A stretch of 64,000 nt of DNA, taken from positions 15,861,504 to 15,925,503 of the forward strand of contig NC_088298.1 in the NCBI RefSeq assembly GCF_032854445.1. Reading direction: 5' to 3'. Positions 23,380-35,599 of this stretch are shown here, piece by piece (within the stretch, counting starts at the first letter, position 1; every line of letters begins with the position of its first letter). This DNA is from Liolophura sinensis (taxonomy: Eukaryota > Mollusca > Polyplacophora > Chitonida > Chitonidae). The notes under the pieces are model-generated. The model was not told the origin of the DNA and did no database searches. It saw nothing but the letters and a program-made list of their open reading frames with translations. The translations under genes and the position numbers were made by a program.

Positions 23380-25060
23380 AATCAGTTGTTCGAAAGTCTA
23401 TTAATTAATACGGGCACTAAGTCATATCTTATATTTAAGATTTTAGCCAAATTCAGCAGCCAATTCAGTTGTTCAAAGTATAACAGCAGCAGATTTAGTT
23501 CATAATTAAAACACTGTTAAGCAATTATTTTCAATAACTAATAATTTTGTTACTTGTCTGGTAAGCTGGTATTGAGTAAGTCAAACATTTCACAACATGT
23601 TTTCAGTCGATCGCTTTTATCTGAGACTAATATAACGTATAATATATCTGTTATATTAGCCCCAGCTTTAACGTACCTAATTATAAATTAACAAAATTAT
23701 TTCATGGGTATGCATATAAAACATATATGTGTCAGATATGCACGTGACTTTCCTTTTTGTTACTGTTTTCCACGGCACAAAAACACCCCCATGAAAATGA
23801 CCCTTAGAATAGACAGAACATTTTAAGAATATACACTACATGTAATTAAATCCTTTCTAATTCTGCCTGATTATCTTGCAAGCCACAATATGGAGAATTT
23901 TTTTTAAAGTTTTCACTTACTCGCCAAAACTAAGACATTTTGGGGATTTTTAGACAATGGCAGTGTCAAATAAAGTACTCAAAGTTCATTGATTATGACA
24001 GTAACATGGAGAATGATATTTTCCAAAAAAAAAAAAGGAAAGAAAAACACAGATGGATTATTATGCATAACAATTTATATACATATATACATATTTGAAG
24101 ATATCTGTTTTCTCTGTTTCTATACAAAATCTAGGTAACAGCCAGACATTTTTTTACACCAAAATCGTGAATAGTTCACGTCAGTTTAGTTTTCATTGTT
24201 TTTCTCGCCACCTGGAGGCATGTAGGTAGATTCTATTCTACCTCCATGCTGGGGGTAACACATTGCCAATACCCAGCGGGGCGCCATGCCAAAAGATTTC
24301 CAACTTCCGGTCACTCTGCTTCACACGTGTGTCCAATTCCGCTTGAACGGGGGCAAGGGACGGTATATTCATCGTGTTGAATTAGATCACCACGCTGGAT
24401 ATGTGAACAATTGCAATGAAAGCGCAACTGAAATACATATTTTATTATCGACAGCTTATATACTAGCATCGTACTGATTTCACTCATTCGCCTTGCGCTT
24501 TTCGAGCTTCAATGAAAACTGTTCCCTGCTTCTTTCGCATGATTCTATCTTAATTTCATACTTTCTATATACTTTCTCAATTTTTTGTGTGGTTTGTGTT
24601 AAACGTCGTTTAGGGACTAGGGTCCAGTTTCATACGCAAAGTGGTGTACGGCATTTTTTTGAAGGTACATTTGTCGAACGATATTTTGTGTGTCACTATT
24701 ACCCTACCATTGCCCTATATGTGTGACTATCGTACATGTACCCCATCTTTGTGAAACTGGTCCCCCGGCCTTGCGATTATTGAGCTGCAACACCCATGTT
24801 GGTTGATTGTTGGAAAACGAATGTTTGTTTGGACGCATAGATATAATCTGATCTAAAAATGACCACAGGAAGGATACAGTTCACTTATGTTAAATATCTG
24901 TCAAATGATAGAGATCAGGCAATAACACGCGTCACTCACACAAACCCTGTTCCAAAGCGTCCTTTTGCCTTCCACATGATTTCCACGCCATCAACTAGAT
25001 ATACGATTTGCTGGTTTTATTACCTTTCTTGTTGGTTTTGAAATAAAGTTATAACATTTG
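23380..25060. other. Unassigned stretch
   Basis: AT-rich; no exon or named repeat is recognised. Confidence 0.4.
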
Positions 25061-25063
25061 CAA

Positions 25064-25195
25064 TTGGCGGATGGTCGTAAGTTTCTCTCGGGCTCTACCC
25101 GGTTTTCTCCCACCATGACGCTGAACGCAATCGTATAAGTAAAATATTCTTGAGTACGACGTAAAACACCAATCAGATAAATAAATATAAGGCTT
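25064..25195 (+). mobile_element. SINE family 1, 3' half
   Basis: Starts within the body (ggcggatggtcgtaagtttc) and runs through cgtataagtaaaatattctt to the (AAAT)n tail. It is 5'-truncated. Confidence 0.88.
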
Positions 25196-25199
25196 GCAG

Positions 25200-26030
25200 T
25201 GGTAAACACTACAGGCAGTTTTAGGCTTTCCAAAAGAGTCGTAGGCCTACATTTACCCAATAGGAAAGGAGCCTGTCATAAGAAGACATAAAGTCCATTG
25301 TGCACCTGAGTTTTCTAAAGCGTGAGCGTATTATCCAGTGTTAAATAATGATAGTGTCATATATTGTGTGGGGTGGGGGATTCCCCGCTCGGTTCACGAC
25401 ATTCTATATTCATTCGCATATATCAGTTCTTCCTGAAAGTGAGAATAGATTCAGTGTGTTTGCTTTATTCCGGATTAACGTCATGTGCATAGAATATTTC
25501 ATTTTCTCGACGGTGAACAGATATACGAAGTAAATCGTTAACACAAATAGTAATATAACAGTTTTGTGCACTTCCTTCTCATTTGGACCACGGTATATAC
25601 TCAGTGTACACTTCACACGCATATCACATTCTTCCGCATGCGCGAACAAAAACCTTTAGAGAACGAACTCAACAATACTTCCTGTGAGAAATATTTTATT
25701 ATTTATCTCTGATTATGTTATTATATGGCAAGAAAAGGTTTGTAAATAACACGCATTGCTGCATTTAAAATACACGGTTATGGGCTTATGTCCAGTATTA
25801 CAATAACGCCTGTTAGTTCACGTCCTAAGGGCCATTGTCCTATTGAACATTCATTTTCTCAGGGAGTATATTCTCATTCATGCAAGCAATATTTCATGCT
25901 CATCAGATTTACCGGCATGCCCAACTATCGAACGCAATGCATTCTCCCTAACGTACAGCATATGTTCTTACGTACATTTTGCACTACCACTTCAGCCATG
26001 GTGCAATAGTGGGCGTCCTATTTGCTACGA
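25200..26030. other. Unassigned stretch
   Basis: No exon or named repeat is recognised. Confidence 0.4.
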
Positions 26031-26035
26031 TTCAA

Positions 26036-26553
26036 GCATTTACGTGAACAGTTAGAATAAAATCCTAACTGAGGTAAATTGGCAAGACCATACTTCGCCG
26101 GTTACGGGTTGCAATTTACCAGCTACCACACTGTCGTCGCTACTCCGGCTCTACTGTCTATGCTGTGGTCTTTTCTATTGTTATCGTTTAAACAGTTGAT
26201 GAGATGTTTACGAAGATCTGTTCATGACTTCAACTTCATTGACATTTTGTTCCTTTCAATATGATTAAAGACGTACAGCATAAAGAGTAAAACAAGAGCT
26301 GCGACGACAGTGTGATAGACGTACAGCATAGAGAGTAAAACCAGGGCGGCGACGACCGTGTGATAGACGTACAACATAGAGAGTAAAACTAGGGCAGCGA
26401 CGACCGTGTGACAGACGTGCAGCATAGAGAGTAAAACCAGAGCAGCGGCGACCGTGTGACAGCTGGCAAATGGTCACACGTAACCGGTGAAATACGGCCT
26501 CTTGTCAATTTACCCCAGTCAGGGTTTTATTCAAACTGTTCGTGTAAATACAT
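26036..26553. mobile_element. Long-inverted-repeat element, best copy
   Basis: The left end (tttacgtgaacagttagaat, aaaatcctaactgaggtaaa, ccggttacg, then a diverged tract to about 26165) is the reverse complement of the right end (about 26400-26553: ggtcacacgtaaccggtgaa, atacggcctcttgtcaattt, ggttttattcaaactgttcg, tgtaaat). The inverted repeats are about 130-150 bp. Between them lie about three and a half 48-bp units (gacgtacagcat, gagagtaaaac, gcgacgaccgtgtga). There is no protein-coding capacity, so it is a non-autonomous element of unknown superfamily. Confidence 0.8.
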
Positions 26554-26604
26554 GATGTGTAGACATCACATTTAACATACAATCACAAGCTGTTTTTTAT
26601 CACT

Positions 26605-26692
26605 GTTTACCACAATGCTGGCCGCCGTCGTATGAGTGAAATATTCTTGAGTACGACATAAAACACCAATCAAACAAATAAATAAATACCGA
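26605..26692 (+). mobile_element. SINE family 1, 3' end
   Basis: accacaatgctggccgccgt, then gtatgagtgaaatattcttg and an (AAAT)n tail. Confidence 0.88.
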
Positions 26693-27055
26693 AATACATG
26701 ACTGTTTGTTTGACACATAATCGCTTGTGGATACCATGTTTCTTGGAGCAAACAAAATCTGGGCTGGACACCAAGCGGGCACGTATAAACACATCTCCCT
26801 ATGAATGAATTATTACATATTACATATTATTATTACATGAATTATTACATATTACATATTATTATTCATCCTGTACTGTCCACAGATGGTATACACATGG
26901 TAACTCTGAACCATGCGTAGCTATGAATACATACACCTGTTTCTTTAATATGTCATAACATACGAGGTACATGTATGTACGTACCAAATATTGATATGTA
27001 AATGGACCTAGCTGAACTTTCCTTTTTTTTTTATTCATCTAACTATAAAGGAACG

Positions 27056-27056
<1 letters not shown>

Positions 27057-27142
<86 letters not shown>

Positions 27143-27244
27143 CTGTGTGTGTGTATGTCTGTCTGTATGTATGTCTGTATGTATGTCTGTATGTCTGTAT
27201 GTCTGTATGTCTGTATGTCTGTATGTATGTATGTATGTATGTAA
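27057..27244. repeat. Compound microsatellite (TC)n-(TG)n-(TATG/TCTG)n
   Basis: About 36 TC units (27057-27130), followed by GT runs and tetranucleotides tatg/tctg to 27244. The flanks aaggaacgagtc occur on both sides (27049 and 27244), so the block sits inside a short direct repeat. Confidence 0.97.
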
Positions 27245-27259
27245 AGGAACGAGTCATTG

Positions 27260-28040
27260 TGAGTACACATTTTTATGTATGTTTGTATTGACCACATGCC
27301 TCATTGCCTCGGGTGATTTATAATTATTAAAAAGCAATTTGCATGCTGGACAATGGGCGTGGAGAGTAATTTATTTTACAAAGGCTGCACCACCAAGCGG
27401 TTAGAACAAACTGCATGCAATAACACAGCACACACAACAGTCTCTGAATAATTCGATCGCTTTAATTTCCTAATATTCATCTCTTAAAACTATACTAGTC
27501 TGAGATCAAATACTACAAGGGATACAGTAAAATTCATTTATTAGGGTCATATTATATTAAAACGTGCGAACGATTTCAGATATTGCAGTGTCAGAAACAG
27601 GGTTTACAGTGAAGTCGACAGCAGTTCAGGTAACTGGTGTCACCCTCCGTCAAAACATGTTGAACTCCGCCCTATAGTCAGCACGCCACTGGTATTTGAA
27701 TAACTATGACGTCACCCGAGGCAATGGGTTTTTGCCGTCGAAACCGAGCTGATGGACTTGAACATTGTGATTTAGAAAAAGTGTTCTAACTTCATTTTTT
27801 GGTAGCGAGTATGACTGATTTTACAGACAGCTGAATAAAGTCGAGTCTCTAAAAGAAAATAGAACTATAGTATATAAGTCTGTAGGAAAATGTCTCCCAG
27901 TTGCGCTTTAATTGCTACTGTTCTTATATCGAAAAGTGGCTACCCAATTCACCACTACGCTCATGTGACCGTTTGCGGACCAGTTGTTTTCCACCCATAT
28001 GGTGTGGATATCTGTAGGCACTATGTAACATGTGATAAAG
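27260..28040. other. Unassigned stretch
   Basis: No exon or named repeat is recognised. Confidence 0.4.
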
Positions 28041-28044
28041 CTTG

Positions 28045-28172
28045 TTAGTAATTTGCTGAAGGTTGGTGGTTTACCACGTGCACCATGGTTTGCTCCAACC
28101 ATAATAATGACCGCTATCCTATCAGTAAAAAATTATTTACGATGGCGGTAAACAATAATCAATCAATCATGC
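28045..28172 (+). mobile_element. SINE family 1, very diverged 3' half
   Basis: tgctccaaccataataatga, ccgctatcctatcagta and a tail with aataatcaatcaatca follow the order of the SINE 3' half but with many changes. Confidence 0.45.
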
Positions 28173-28929
28173 CCAGAGCTGATCGATTGAGGCAAGAACG
28201 AGCGGTTTCCTCTGAACATGATAAGCTGCAAAAAGTGGAGAGGGTGACTATATGTTACAACACATGCAGTGTGTACCAGAAGTATTACTGTGAAATAAGA
28301 ATTTGATATAACAATAATATCAGAATTAATCGCATCAAGACATTGGTTACATCATACCATCACATGAGCCTAATTCATTTTTGTCACTAATTTAACAGAT
28401 TTTATTTCAGTTCCTGACTTTAGCAACTGATATTACTAATTACTTTAGGAATCAGAATCTCTTCGGCTTTGTGTTCATATCTTAAAGTAACATGATTGCA
28501 TATTTATTCTTTACATACATGATTTATATATGCATTCAGAATGCATTTTTTAAAATATGTTATAGATAATGCCTATACCTTTAGACCTTTTCTCACACAG
28601 GTGTCTTCAAATGATCCCAATTGCTAAAACTTCTTGTGAACACATCTACTTGACTGTCAAGTTTATTCCTGACAGCGCCTGAAAGGCATGCCATGCTATT
28701 GTGTAAACGCATACGCTTCATAGGTAACAATCTAGATATCGCATTCAAAGATATTGTAACAAAGGCTTTTACTAAGGCTGTATTACACCCTGACGCTAAT
28801 GGGGTTCTCCATTCAATAAAACAAGTTTTGGTCTTCCGCAAGGGGACACACTGAGCCGTCTCTCATATATCATTCTTTGCCCAAAGTAACACAACAGAAA
28901 GACGTCTGGCAAATGGCGTTAATGTGGCA

Positions 28930-29172
28930 TTAGTTCATCGCAGCAGGAAGTTGACCAGCCGGACCCCAGCGGTGCCCTAAGCCCACATATGTTCCCAGTG
29001 AGAGAAAAGATGTCAAGAACCCCACCACGCCTTTGTTTAGCACCCCATGAAGCAGTAAATCTTTATTACAACTGGCCTGATAAACAAGTCCACTGCCATA
29101 AAGGAACGATATCACTGCGCTTTGCGGGTACAGAAGGATTAAGAAAGACGAGATGTATGTTCTGGTAAGATC
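28930..29172 (-). CDS. Unidentified exon-like segment (possible last exon)
   Basis: On the minus strand an acceptor-like ttttcaggtag precedes 80 open codons ending in TAA. The translation contains SSFLILLYPQSAVISFLYG (hydrophobic), YQASCNKDLLLHG and GVVGFLTSFLSLGTYVGLG, which could be two membrane segments. A donor-like AAG/GTCAGT at 29287-29288 lies about 115 bp upstream and could end a preceding exon. I recognise no family. The plus strand is also open across much of the region, so chance is a real possibility. Confidence 0.2.
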   Translation of the reverse strand, partial: DLTRTYISSFLILLYPQSAVISFLYGSGLVYQASCNKDLLLHGVLNKGVVGFLTSFLSLGTYVGLGHRWGPAGQLPAAMN

Positions 29173-29429
29173 CTACCTGAAAAATATCACGTTTTGTTTT
29201 TACTAAAAACCATAATATTAACTTTGTATGTGATACAAATTTTATTCCCGAAAACTTAATATAGAAAACTTAAAATCCAACACTGACCTTGTTGTAAACT
29301 TCTTTGAAGCAGCAAAAATCAATCGATGAGTGATAATACGAAGTAAAGCTGGGAAGAATAAATACATATATGTAGGCAGTGTAATGATATCGTGCAGAGC
29401 AAATTAAAGGTGGAGAGCACACGAAAATC

Positions 29430-29965
29430 ACGTAGTGTCCAGATGGAAGAGTGCTAAAAGCTAGCTGTAAATGTAGTCCTCAATGTTTTTTTCGATTTTT
29501 CTTAAAAAAGAAAACAAAAGAGAAACTTGAAAATAATTTTGTGTGGCGGGTATTTAGGACCATCTCTCGGGTATATATAGTCTTCGCGTAATAATGTGAT
29601 ACATGCGGATGTAGCGCATGTTTAATAAATATATTTGCACTAGAATTTGGTCTTTTTAGCTAACAGACACTTTCCACCTGGATTTTTATCAAATTTATAT
29701 TTATATATATTCATAAATATTATCATAATTTAGATTAAATGCATACCAAAAAATTACATTCAAATGAATTTAGTGCGCATGCATCATATCCCCTTTTCAG
29801 CACATTATTATGTAAATACGATATATACCATGAGGTGGTCCCCAATACCCACCATACAAAAATATTTTCAAATACCCTTTTCTCCCAAATGAAAAAAATT
29901 GTAAAAAATATTAAAGACCATACATTGTAATTGCAATAAATTTTCATTCTCTTTCATTTGATTTT
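29430..29965. mobile_element. Fold-back (inverted-repeat) element, copy A
   Basis: The left arm (tttttcgatttttcttaaaa, gtgtggcgggtatttaggac) is mirrored by the right arm (gaggtggtccccaataccca, ccatacaaaaatattttcaa, atgaaaaaaattgtaaaaaa). No open frame of note. Related to the copy at 39.4 kb. Confidence 0.6.
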
Positions 29966-29992
29966 GGCATCATTTCATTGTCTACTTCTTCT

Positions 29993-30541
29993 TTAAGTGG
30001 CATTATTATAGAGGGAGCATTTTAACTTTCCAGCACATCGCTCCACATGTAAATAAAATTCGCAATGATCAAACATGGCGCGAATGAAATAAACGGTAAT
30101 GGCTTGTTGCGCCATCTTACATATCATTGTGACATTTTGGCCAACGATACAATAAAATAAAGTGCCATTTCTCCACACGATGCCGCCCTCCACTGAGCCT
30201 CGAAATGGAGATGGAATCGATTGTTGAGAGTCTTTGGGGGCCAGTCCGCACTCTGAGCTAAAACTGCCTATTTTCAGCTGCATAATGTACAAAAAAAAAT
30301 GATAAAAAGGCCAGGAGCTGATTTTATAAATCCGTTTGTGACTTATGTCAAAATTTAAAACCTCTTCACAGCGTTCAGTTTTTGGTACTCGGAGTTTGAC
30401 ACATAAATCCTTGTTCATAAACCAGTGGGTATAATTTCCGTTAAGTCGTTTAGCGTAGAATTGACTGTGCTTTACAAAGTTTACTATCCCGAGAGGAAAC
30501 GCATTACTCAGCAGGGCATTGCGCAACTCACAGAAATTCAT
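29993..30541 (-). other. Long non-repeat open frame, 182 codons, unrecognised
   Basis: The longest open frame outside the arrays. It has no domain, signal peptide or motif that I recognise, and it lies between a fold-back element and an inverted-repeat element end. No splice or promoter context supports it. It may be chance or a relic of an unknown element. Confidence 0.15.
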
Positions 30542-30611
30542 GATTCAGAGTTATTCAAAATTCACAAGTACAGAAAACACATCGACTTGGCTCAAATTCT
30601 TATTATTTATG

Positions 30612-30740
30612 TATTTACATGAAACAGTTAAAATAAAACACCTACTGAGGTAAACTGACAAGAGACTATATTTCACCGGCTACGTGTGACCATTTGCCAG
30701 CTGCTCTGGTTGTACTCTCTTTGCTGTACGTCTTAAACTA
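30612..30740. mobile_element. Solo end of the long-inverted-repeat element
   Basis: tttacatgaaacagttaaaa, aactgacaagagactatatt, tcaccggctacgtgtgacca and tttgccagct match the left terminal repeat of the copy at 26.0 kb. No partner end follows. Confidence 0.75.
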
Positions 30741-31164
30741 AACTATGTTGGTCCGCTGGAAAAAAAACAACAACTTCACATCTGTTATGAGAGCGAGCAA
30801 GACGATGCCGATGTCTATCGTGACGTTGCAGATGACACCAACATGTATTTATTTTCTCGTATATATGTATCCAAGAATGGCAGTTGAACAATATTCATCT
30901 ACATTTATCGTTGCCTACAAGTTTGGCCATCCACTGTTGCCTTCCTTGAGTTTATCCCTGTAGCAGGCCGATCCCAATGTGGTAATATTTGTTGTGCTGC
31001 CTCACTGGAACGCCTTGTCAAAGACACCGTGCAGCCACACATAGTTGGAGTACATCGACACCGAGCTTGACCGGCACTTTGAGTTGTCCGTGTCCGGTAG
31101 GTTAAGTTAGCTATATAAAGGCAACATTTGAGGGACTGCGCGACGGCAGATCGCCTTTCTTTCG

Positions 31165-31437
31165 AAACTACGGTTTGGGGCGCAAAGTTTAGAGGTTAGC
31201 GCCGCACAGTGACACAGGAACCTTTAACTTATACTATCACTGTGAGTTCAAATTCATCCTCATGCTGATTTACCTGACCGCTCGTAAGTGGGACGGTTTT
31301 ACAGCACACTATGGGTGGTCGTGGGTTTCGCTGATCTCTGCCTTGTTTCCTCCCACCATAATGATGCCGCCGTCGTATAATTAAGCGAAACATTCCTGAA
31401 TACCGCCAAACCCAATGATATAAATAACTAAATAAAC
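31165..31437 (+). mobile_element. SINE family 1, old copy
   Basis: ggttagcgccgcacagtgac, gtgagttcaaattcatcctc, ggtggtcgtgggtttcgctg, tcccaccataatgatgccgc and an AAAT-like tail follow the family order with many changes. Confidence 0.75.
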
Positions 31438-31444
31438 CACTATA

Positions 31445-32115
31445 CATCTAACTTTTTCTGAACCATGTAGTTATTATATTGGTGTACAGAGATTAAAAAA
31501 TTGATTTTATTAAGTTATCGGATGAGAGTTTTTCATCTTTATTTTTGATTATTCTACTTTGATTTGGTGTCGGAAAACGCACCTATTCATTTCATTTTCA
31601 TATGTGTATTTGCATAAGCTAGATATCTATGCGTTTAGTGCAAATGTTGAATAGAAATCAATACTCATTATGTGTCACTGAGTGGTTTGTCAGTGCATAG
31701 CATAACAACAGGCAGACCAGGATGACATCGCTCCATGAGGATAATGGAATTCCAGATCAATAGGGTTACTAACAGCAACAGCAGGTTCAACAACACTAGA
31801 GACGGTTACGATTCCGGGAACACGATCCACTGACCGATTTACTTCCTTAGATGCTTCTGGTGGTCTCTAAAGTATGTCTCGTCTCACTGACTGCACGTGC
31901 GTCTTTCTAACATCATTGAAAACTATTGACTGCTTCTCTTTGTACGATTCCGTCCTATTTTTGTACTTACACTGTCTTTGTCCTTTGACGGTGTCCTTTG
32001 CTATACGTCGTTTGGGGAACTGGCCTTGCCATAGCGTTCCTAGGCCTGGGACGTCCTTATAGGTTGACGGCTTTTGTGAGAGAGGAAACCGTTTTTGTCT
32101 TGGTACAAATATAGG
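31445..32115. other. Unassigned stretch
   Basis: No exon or named repeat is recognised. Confidence 0.4.
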
Positions 32116-32118
32116 TCC

Positions 32119-32233
<115 letters not shown>

Positions 32234-32309
32234 AAAACCAAAACGGTTTCCTATACGTATATTTACATATACTTTAATGTTTTCTTTGCCTTTTACTTCT
32301 CGATAATAT

Positions 32310-32470
32310 ACAGCATAGGCAGGACAGATGTACAGCATAGAGAATAAATCCAGTACAGGGACGACAGTGTGTTAGCTGGCAAACGGTCATACGTAACCGG
32401 TGAAATACGGCCTCTTGTCACTTGAAACTACCTCAGTCAGGGTTTTATTCTAATTTATACGCTATGGCTT
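32310..32470. mobile_element. Solo right end of the long-inverted-repeat element
   Basis: A partial 48-bp unit (agatgtacagcatagagaat) is followed by agctggcaaacggtcatacg, taaccggtgaaatacggcct and cagtcagggttttattct, the right terminal repeat of the family. Confidence 0.8.
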
Positions 32471-32744
32471 AAGCAGGATTAAGTCACAAAATGAAGTGAT
32501 GTTAAATGTAATTTATGTATACTCAACACTGTATATATAGTTCTGATGTTACGGCAAGTGCTTTTCAAGTGCTAGGGCACACAATCCCTGCCTCGGACAG
32601 GGAAGTTGTATATTTCTTCCACTCTTACTATTTGTGGGGGCTTGGTGACAAAAAGCAACCAACGTCTCTCGCATGACCGATTGTACTGTATAACGCTCAA
32701 TTCGTTCTAGATCTGTACTAGTCTTCCACTATAAAGACGTGCTT

Positions 32745-33840
32745 ACCATCGGTATCTCGCAAAAGGTTGGAGGTTTTATACCTCAGGTACTTAGGTTCCC
32801 TTCACGTTGGACATGTTGTCGGTATCTCGCCAAAGGTTGGAGTTTTTATACCTCAGGTACTTCGGTTCTCTTCACGTTGGATAGGGCGTCGGTATCTCAC
32901 CGAATGCTTTATACCCCAGATACTTCGGTTCTCTCCACGTTGGAAAGGTCGTCGGTATCTCTGCATAGGTTGGAGGTTTTATATCCCAGGTACTTCGGTT
33001 CTCTCCACCTTTGAAAGGTCGTCGAAATCTCTGTGTAGGTTGGAGGTTTTATACCCCAGGTACTTCAATTCTCTCCACGTTTGAAAGGTCGTCGAAATCT
33101 CTGTGTAGGCTGGAGGTTTCATATCCCAGCTACTTCTGTTCTCTCCACGTTGGAAAGGTCGTCGGTATCTCTGCATAGGTTGGAGGTTTCAAATCCCAGT
33201 TACTTCAGTTCTCTCCACGTTGGAAAGGTCGTCGAAATCTCTGTGTAGGTTGGAGGTTTCAAATCCCAGCTACTTCTGTTCTCTCCACGTTGGAAAGGTC
33301 GTCGGTATCTCTGCATAGGTTGGAGGTTTCAAATCCCAGTTACTTCTGTTCTCTCCACGTTGGAAAGGTCGTCGGTATCTCTGCGTAGGTTGGAGGTTTT
33401 ATACCCCAGGTACTTCAGTTCTCTCCACGTTTGAAAGGTCGTCGAAATCTCTGTGTAGGTTGGACGTTTTATACCCCAGCTACTTCGGTTCTCTCCACGT
33501 TTGAAAGGTCGTCGAAATCTCTGTGTAGGTTGGAGGTTTCATATCATAGCTACTTCGGTTCTCTCCACGTTGGAAAGGTCGTCGGTATATCTGCATAGGT
33601 TGGAGGTTTCATATCCCAGCTACTTCTGTTCTCTCCACGTTGGAAAGGCCGTCGGTATCTCTGCATAGGTTGGAGGTTTTATACCACAGGTACTTCAGTT
33701 CTTTCCACGTTTGAAAGGTCGTCGAAATCTCTGTGTAGGTTGGAGGTTTAATACCCCAGCTACTTCGGTTCTCTCCACGTTGGAAAGGTCGTCGGTATCT
33801 CTGCACAGGCTGGAAGTTTTATACCCTAGGCACTTTGGTT
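32745..33840. repeat. 70-bp minisatellite, about 15-16 units
   Basis: Units contain ggtatctctgcataggttgg, aggttttataccccaggtac, ttcggttctctccacgttgg and aaaggtcgtc. Left-hand units are more diverged. A recurring variable site reads ctctgcgtagg, ctctgtgtagg or ctctgcatagg, as expected when one CpG decays on either strand. The period is not a multiple of three and open frames break accordingly. Confidence 0.95.
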
Positions 33841-34626
33841 CCGTCCGCCCAAAATAGACCACTGTCGTTTCAGTGAAAAATTCTTGTCTTAAGCAAACCT
33901 TATGAAGTGCTGAGATCCTAATTACTGTTGAAAGTGTAACTTGATGCACTGTTTCTGCTGATTTAATTTGTCCATATTAAACACGGAATCAGTAATTTGC
34001 ACTGTTGGGTGGGATATTTACCTTTCTGCCTGACTAAAAGTTGTATGTCATTGGTTGCTTACCCGCTCTTCAAGAATGACTCCGACTTAAAATAAATTTG
34101 ATGTTTTCTTGATCGCTCTTTATGGTATATCACCTGACTCTCCAGTCGCCTTCTTTGTGTAGGAAATAACCGTGAGTACTTGACAGGTTGACACAAAATC
34201 CACAGGGAAAGCTACTATGCCGAGTTTGACACGTTATGCCACAAAAACACAGGAAACACAGGGATTGATACGTCACGGGATAGAACTACATGTAACAGGA
34301 AACCACCAGTGCCTACAGGTTTCATCTGTGAATCAAAATCGAAAGGAAAGTTATGACGTAAAAATGGCAGGGAACTGCGACGCAGAAAACCATGGCATAG
34401 CTGGAAAAGTTATGTTATACCATAGAAAATCGTGATATTGTTTGACGAGTTATGGTATGCCGTAGAAATCGGTAACCTAGCCTGACAAAGTTTGGTATAC
34501 CGTAGAAAACCGTGACATTGGCTGATAAGTTATGGTATACCGCAGAAGAGCATGACATAACACGACATTTATGGTATACAGTAGAAAACTCTGGCATAGC
34601 CTGAAACGTTATTGCATAAATCCCAC

Positions 34627-34983
34627 AGACTGCTTCGGTGACCTAGTGGTTAGAAATTCCTACTCGAAGTCGGGAGACTCGGGTCGGGTCATACTAGAGA
34701 CTACACAAATGGTATTTGTTGCTGCCTCGCTTGGCGCTCGCCACTGAGAGGTTAGAGCAAGGAAACAGGACTGGTTGACCCGGTGTCAGTACAGTGTGAC
34801 TGGGTGGGGTGTCATGTCTGGTACTTTCGGCATGATACTTCACTGGAGGCAGCACTTTGGCAGCACGGACTCGGCAGGTCATAAGAAGACACAGTATCTG
34901 AACACAAATGACGACTTCTCCTCGTCATGACTGAAAAATTGGTAAGTACGACGTTAAACCTCATGCATACATTCATTCATTCC
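34627..34983 (+). mobile_element. SINE family 2, full-length
   Basis: The head tgcttcggtgacctagtggt is followed by gggagactcgggtcgggtca, ctcgccactgagaggttaga, the core aggactggttgacccggtgt, tgactgggtggggtgtcatg, cttcggcatgatacttcact and the 3' end actgaaaaattggtaagtac, gacgttaaacc, with an attc-type tail. The head has a tRNA-like A box (GTGACCTAGTGG). Confidence 0.88.
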
Positions 34984-35057
34984 ACAGGTATCGCTGATGT
35001 AACGTGACGAGGTAGGACACAAAATCTACAGGAAACTCCGAGAAGGGCGTGGCCAGA

Positions 35058-35092
35058 GATTTATTTTTTTGGTGTTTTACGCTGTACCATTT
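35058..35092 (-). mobile_element. SINE family 1, 3' tail scrap
   Basis: ttatttttttggtgttttac, then gctgtacca, is the reverse complement of the SINE 3' end. Confidence 0.6.
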
Positions 35093-35207
35093 TCCACGTA
35101 CGCCACAGACGATAATTTATGTTTCTTACAAAACTGAGAAAGGCCTTTACTCACTTGGAAGGGTAAAACGCCGATGATAGGCAAGACAAAATCACAAAAG
35201 AAGCAAA

Positions 35208-35476
35208 TTATTTATTTATTTGTTTATTTGATTGGTGTCTTACGCCATACTCAAGAATATTTCACTTATACGACGGCGGTTAGCATTATGGTGGGAGAAA
35301 CCCGGGCAGGGCCCAGCGAGAAACCCACGACCATCCGCAGGTTGCCGGCGGACCTTCCCACGTACGGTGGTAGAGAAAACCAGCAAGAGATGGACTTGAA
35401 CTTACAGCGACCACTTTGTCGAGAGGCTCCTGGGTCACTGCGCGGCGCTGGCGTGCTAACCACCTCGGCCGCCATC
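35208..35476 (-). mobile_element. SINE family 1, full-length
   Basis: The (TTTA)n tail, gattggtgtcttacgccata, acgaccatccgcaggttgcc and the head complement (ctgggtcactgcgcggcgct, ctaaccacctcggcc) are all present in order. Confidence 0.92.
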
Positions 35477-35599
35477 AGTGGTTGGAAATTATAGTTAAGA
35501 CAAGACGGAACTCAGGTCTGGCAGGTGGAACACTGATTTATTTTAATTATAATATCCAATACATGTCAATCGACATGATTTTTTTGGACACCCCTTCAG

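Noticed and set aside
27002-27323. Ser-Leu and Cys-Val rich frames
   Set aside because: Products of the compound microsatellite.
28830-28856. Reverse-transcriptase-like motif GLPQGDTLS on the plus strand
   Set aside because: Only nine residues match. Stops occur on both sides and no other RT motif is nearby, so it may be chance or a tiny relic.
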